DNA of 64,000 nt from assembly GCA_025531455.1 (NCBI GenBank), contig JAMYHL010000030.1:310001-374000 (forward strand), in the 5' to 3' direction. Numbering within the stretch: the stretch's first letter is position 1; each line of letters opens with the position of its first letter. The translations under genes and the position numbers were made by a program. Positions 60,657 through 64,000 of this stretch are shown here, in pieces. Source of the DNA: Apiotrichum sp. Y4204. Lineage: Eukaryota > Basidiomycota > Tremellomycetes > Trichosporonales > Trichosporonaceae. The notes beneath the pieces are model-generated. The model saw nothing but the letters and a program-made list of their open reading frames with translations. It did no database searches and was not told where the DNA came from.

Positions 60657-61126
60657 GGTGAGGTACTGGCGGTGATGAGCAAGAGTGTTCAGATGTTGAG
60701 GACGATGTTTGTGCCGAGGTCAAGGTGATGGCGATGGCGGCGAGCACGTCGGACGCGTCGAGCCCCCTTGATTTTGTTGTTGTTATGATACTGTGCAAAA
60801 GGGGAGGAGCTTATAAGCATAAGTCTGTGGAATTCCCCGATCAAACCATGCAAACCATCGGTTGTCCGCCACGTGCCTCTCACGTGAAAGTTGCCGCCGC
60901 CGGTTCCGGCTAAATGCCGCTCCTCCTAATCTCTGCGATCTCTGGAACGGAATGAACGATGATGGGATGTGGGATGTGGGATTGTGGGATCCATTCGTCG
61001 CCGTCGCCGCCAGCCCATTGTCCGCAGACATCACCGACACCGACACCGACGACATCACCAACAACAACAACAGCTCACAGGAGTCACCTCTTGCTTCCGC
61101 CTCCGCACCCGCATCAGCATCCCGCG
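60657..61126. promoter_or_regulatory. Divergent promoter of ASK1 and UBP8
   Basis: 470 bp between divergent starts. It contains CCACGTGC at 60869-60876 and TCACGTGA at 60880-60887, two E-box cores seven bases apart. The right part is rich in ACC/GAC triplets and precedes UBP8. Confidence 0.6.
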
Positions 61127-63293
61127 ATGCCAGCATACCCCGTCCCCGTCCTCCCGCCCGTGGAGATGGACACGTCCATGTGCTCGCATCTCCGTGAGCT
61201 CGTCGACCGCCGCCGCGCGACGCCTGCACGGGATGATGCCGACGGCGGCAACATACCGAAGCCGAGCGCACTCGAGAAGCGGTACGCCGAGGTCGTGCGC
61301 TGGGGCGCGCTTGATCAGGGCATCAAGCGGCGAAAGGTGAGTCGCAGCGGCGAGTAGTGTGGGTGGTGTTGCGACAGCAGGTGTTGCGACAGCAGGTGAC
61401 GCCGGATCGGGCTTGGACCCGTGTTCGATGACAGTGGTAGATGAGAGCCGAGATCAAGCTCATCCATCCTTCACCACTTCTTTCTTTATACTGACGCGCA
61501 GACGATGCCGCCGCAGTGCCGCGAGTGCCAGGCGTCACTCGCGCGCCCATGGGCGTGCCTCACATGCGACTTTATCGGGTGTGCGCCGTTCAGCACGAGC
61601 AGCAGCCGGCCGGCACGCGACTGTTTGCTTACGCATTTTGCCGATTCGACGCGGTGCGAGTTTGGTACGTATCTAGCAATGCTGGTGCTGATGGATAGCT
61701 GTCGACCCCACGACAGGGGCGATATTCTGCTCCGAGTGCGACGACTGCGTGTACCCCGACTCGTTTGAGATGTTGTTCCGCGTCGTACGGATACGCGTCG
61801 AGGAGGAGCACGACACGAGCCGCGAGGGAAGCATGCTCGGCAGTGGGCGCGGTCGCGGGCGCGGTAACTGGCGCCCGTGGACCGGCGACGGTGCGCTTGA
61901 CATGGCAAAGGCTTCATGCCGTGGTGAGTGCAGAGCGAGATGGGAGAGGGAGAAGCCACAAACGACCAAAAGATCTTGTGCATCTTATCTCAGATACTAA
62001 CTCCCAGGCCTCCGCCCGCTCCTCAACCTCTCGCAGACGTGTTTCCTGTCCAGCATTCTCCAAGCACTCATCCACAACCCTCTGCTGAAGGCCTACTTCC
62101 TCTCGGAGAAACACAACCGGCACGTGTGCTCTGCCTCGCGCGGCCTCGCGCTCGGTAAACCAAACATGGGCAGCGACACGGGGAGCGGCACGCCGTCGGA
62201 CCGCGAGCGGGGGTGCATGTGCTGCGAGATGGACCGCGCGTTTGAGGAGTTTTATTCCGACGACACCTCCCCCTATGGCCCCGTCACGATGCTGTACTCG
62301 ATGTGGCACGCGAGCACCGAGCTCGAGGGCCACGGGCAGCAGGACGCACATGCATTCTTCCTCGCCGCCCTCGAGCAGATCCACGTCAACGCAAAGGGCC
62401 AGCTCAGCAGCTGTAACTGCATTGCCCGTGGGTGTGACGCCGCAAAACACATTACTAACCGCAGACCAAACATTCGCAGGCAGTCTGGCGTCGAACCTCA
62501 CGTGCTCAAAGTGTTCCGCGACGAAGCAGACGATAGACCCGACGCTGGACATCCAGCTCGACATGCCCCTCGGCGCGACGAACACGCTCACCCTCGGCGC
62601 GCTGCTGCGCCGTTTTTGCGCGCCCGAGCGCCTCGACCACGGCGGCAAGGGCTACTCCTGCGAAAAGTGTGGCGGTGGCAAGGGCGTCTACGCCACAAAG
62701 CAGATGACCATCAAGAAGCTGCCCCCCGTCCTCGCATTCCAGCTGAAGGTGAGAGGCCCCCATCAGGATCTACTAACCCCAGCGCTTTGCGCACAATGCA
62801 ACCTCCTCTAAGGTCGAGACGCCCGTCCGCTTCCCGTCGCACCTGAACATGAAGCCGTATGTCGAGCCGTCGTCCGCGCCAGGCTCCAAGGCGCCGTCGA
62901 ACAGTGGACGCGCGGCTTCCGAGGCGGCCCCGTCGCCAGACGACGACCTCCCAGAGAGCCTGTACCTCTACGACCTGTTTGCCGTCGTCACCCACGAGGG
63001 CAAGCTTGACAACGGGCATTACTGGGCGGATGTGCGCAGCGGCGACGAATGGTGGCACTGTGATGATGACAAGGGTTAGTGCTTGGTGATTTCTTTTACT
63101 CATGGCAGTCACGCCCACGACGCTTGGCAACGCGCTCAAGCAGAAGGCGTACATGCTCTTCTACGTTCGTCGCTCGCTCGCGTACGGCCAGCCCATGAGC
63201 CGCCTCCTCGCTGCGAACGCGAGCGCGACTGCCAACGGAGCTAGCAAGACCGTCAACGGCAAGGTGCCCAACGGCAAGGCGAACGGCGCCTAG
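61127..63293 (+). CDS. UBP8: SAGA deubiquitinase Ubp8 (USP22-like)
   Basis: Seven exons: 61127-61336, 61502-61664, 61717-61923, 62008-62427, 62465-62748, 62783-63074 and 63109-63293, giving 586 residues. An N-terminal ZnF-UBP has CRECQASLARPWACLTC, HFADSTRCEFGAIFCSECDD and CVYPD. The catalytic core has LLNLSQTCFLSSILQALIHN (Cys box), GHGQQDAHAFFLAALEQIH, a zinc pair SKCS/CEKCGGG, and HEGKLDNGHYWADV (His box). Ubp8 removes ubiquitin from histone H2B as part of the SAGA module, opposing the mark promoted by Rtf1. The tail after residue 540 is Ala/Asn/Gly-rich. The first intron (165 nt) contains a duplicated GTTGCGACAGCAG unit. Confidence 0.94.
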
Positions 63294-63802
63294 CGGCACT
63301 TACTTGCCACACTGTATGCTGCAGGCGACCTTGATCGAGGTTTGTGCTGCTGTGACAACATTTCGAACTCATTCCTTTCTTGTAGTGTATCCCCCTCCCT
63401 TCCAGCCCCCTGCATCCTTGCCGTAATTACCCCTACTGTATGCCTGTACGAGAATCACATGCATGGCGCGATAAGATATAGACTCAGGAGATAGGAGATA
63501 TTGACATGGGAAAGATGTGTGGAGGAGATAACGCGTGCGTCCAACGGGCACGATGGGCATCGGACAGAGGTGAAGAACAGAATCAGAGGAATCGGGGGGG
63601 GCCGAGACGAATCCACAAACAATCTGGCAAGCGCGTAAAGACATTTTGGTTCTCGCGGGACTGGGACAGCATGCGAGGCCAGCATAGACAGCTGGTTGAA
63701 TTTCATTTTCTTGAGGTTTCTCAGAACGTGAAGAGGACAGAAGTGGATAGAAAGACAAAAACGACAGCTCGGTATTCAAGCGTTCAGCGCACGAGAAATG
63801 TT
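63294..63802. other. Intergenic region after UBP8
   Basis: About 510 bp between the UBP8 stop and the end of the right-edge gene. No gene is seen. Confidence 0.45.
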
Positions 63803-64000
63803 CTAAGCCCAGATGGACATGCCCGTGGAGAAGTCCAAGGTCGTTGACCTCCAGTGAGGTGACTTGAGGGGCGAATGGGGCGAGGGAGGGAGAGGAAGTT
63901 GTGGCTTGTGGTTGAACTCAGAGTAGGCTGCCTCAGGCGGGTGGTAAGAGGGGCGGCGGGGGATGGTCCTGATGGTAGAGTGGTCATCAACCTTGCCTTG
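63803..64000 (-). CDS. C-terminal fragment of an unidentified protein, 5' part beyond window
   Basis: On the minus strand the frame is open from the right edge to a TAG at 63803-63805 (65 codons). The sequence reads QGKVDDHSTIRTIPRRP, then a Pro-rich stretch (PQLPLPPSPHSPLKSPHW) and ends LDFSTGMSIWA. The composition is protein-like and the other two frames are less so, but no family is recognised and a splice junction inside the fragment cannot be ruled out. It would converge on UBP8. Confidence 0.4.
   Translation of the reverse strand, partial: QGKVDDHSTIRTIPRRPSYHPPEAAYSEFNHKPQLPLPPSPHSPLKSPHWRSTTLDFSTGMSIWA

Overview
The window looks like nuclear DNA of a basidiomycete yeast, most likely a tremellomycete (Trichosporonales/Cryptococcus-like). 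The evidence is high GC content, dense short introns (mostly 33-60 nt) with GTGAGT/GTGGGT/GTACGT donors and CTGAC or CTAAC branch points only a few bases from the acceptor, pyrimidine-rich leaders, and a set of orthologues typical of fungi. There are about 20 protein genes (two cut by the window ends), one intron-containing tRNA gene, one probable decayed gene, and no recognisable transposon, rRNA or CRISPR. Gene models were spliced by eye. Every complete multi-exon model sums to a multiple of three and joins conserved motifs across junctions. Layout, left to right: OXR1/TLDc protein (-, cut at the left edge); BMT2 25S rRNA m1A methyltransferase (+); a TLG1/syntaxin-6 t-SNARE (-); BST1 GPI inositol-deacylase (+); an unidentified single-pass membrane protein (-); a 3 kb gene-free stretch leading to GAPDH (+); a 4 kb gene-poor block with a decayed, TATA-led locus; tRNA-Pro(AGG) (-); MPS1 kinase (-); CSN6 (-) divergent from an ACBP+ankyrin protein (+); an unidentified 1575-residue acidic, repeat-rich protein (-); a PCP1/SPC110 pericentrin-like spindle-pole protein (-) divergent from mitofusin FZO1 (+); RBG1/DRG1 GTPase (-) with a run of microexons; spliceosome disassembly factor NTR1/TFIP11 (-) divergent from a SAP-domain TKL-type kinase (+) that lacks the usual beta-3 lysine; RTF1 (+); an MTC1-family protein (-); PP2A B subunit CDC55 (+); a DDHD phospholipase (+); DASH subunit ASK1 (-) divergent from SAGA deubiquitinase UBP8 (+); and the 3' end of an unidentified gene (-, right edge). 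Functionally this is ordinary euchromatin and not an island. Even so, four genes act on mitotic spindle or mitotic exit control (MPS1, PCP1, ASK1, CDC55), two act in transcription and chromatin (RTF1, UBP8), and two act in secretory or GPI trafficking (TLG1, BST1). A CACGTGA motif recurs in several of the intergenic promoters. The most unusual things seen are the RBG1 microexons (15, 10, 5, 29 and 7 nt), the tandem 21-bp unit that duplicates a stop codon, the SAP-kinase fusion with a substituted catalytic lysine, and the decayed locus at about 13.7-15.4 kb.
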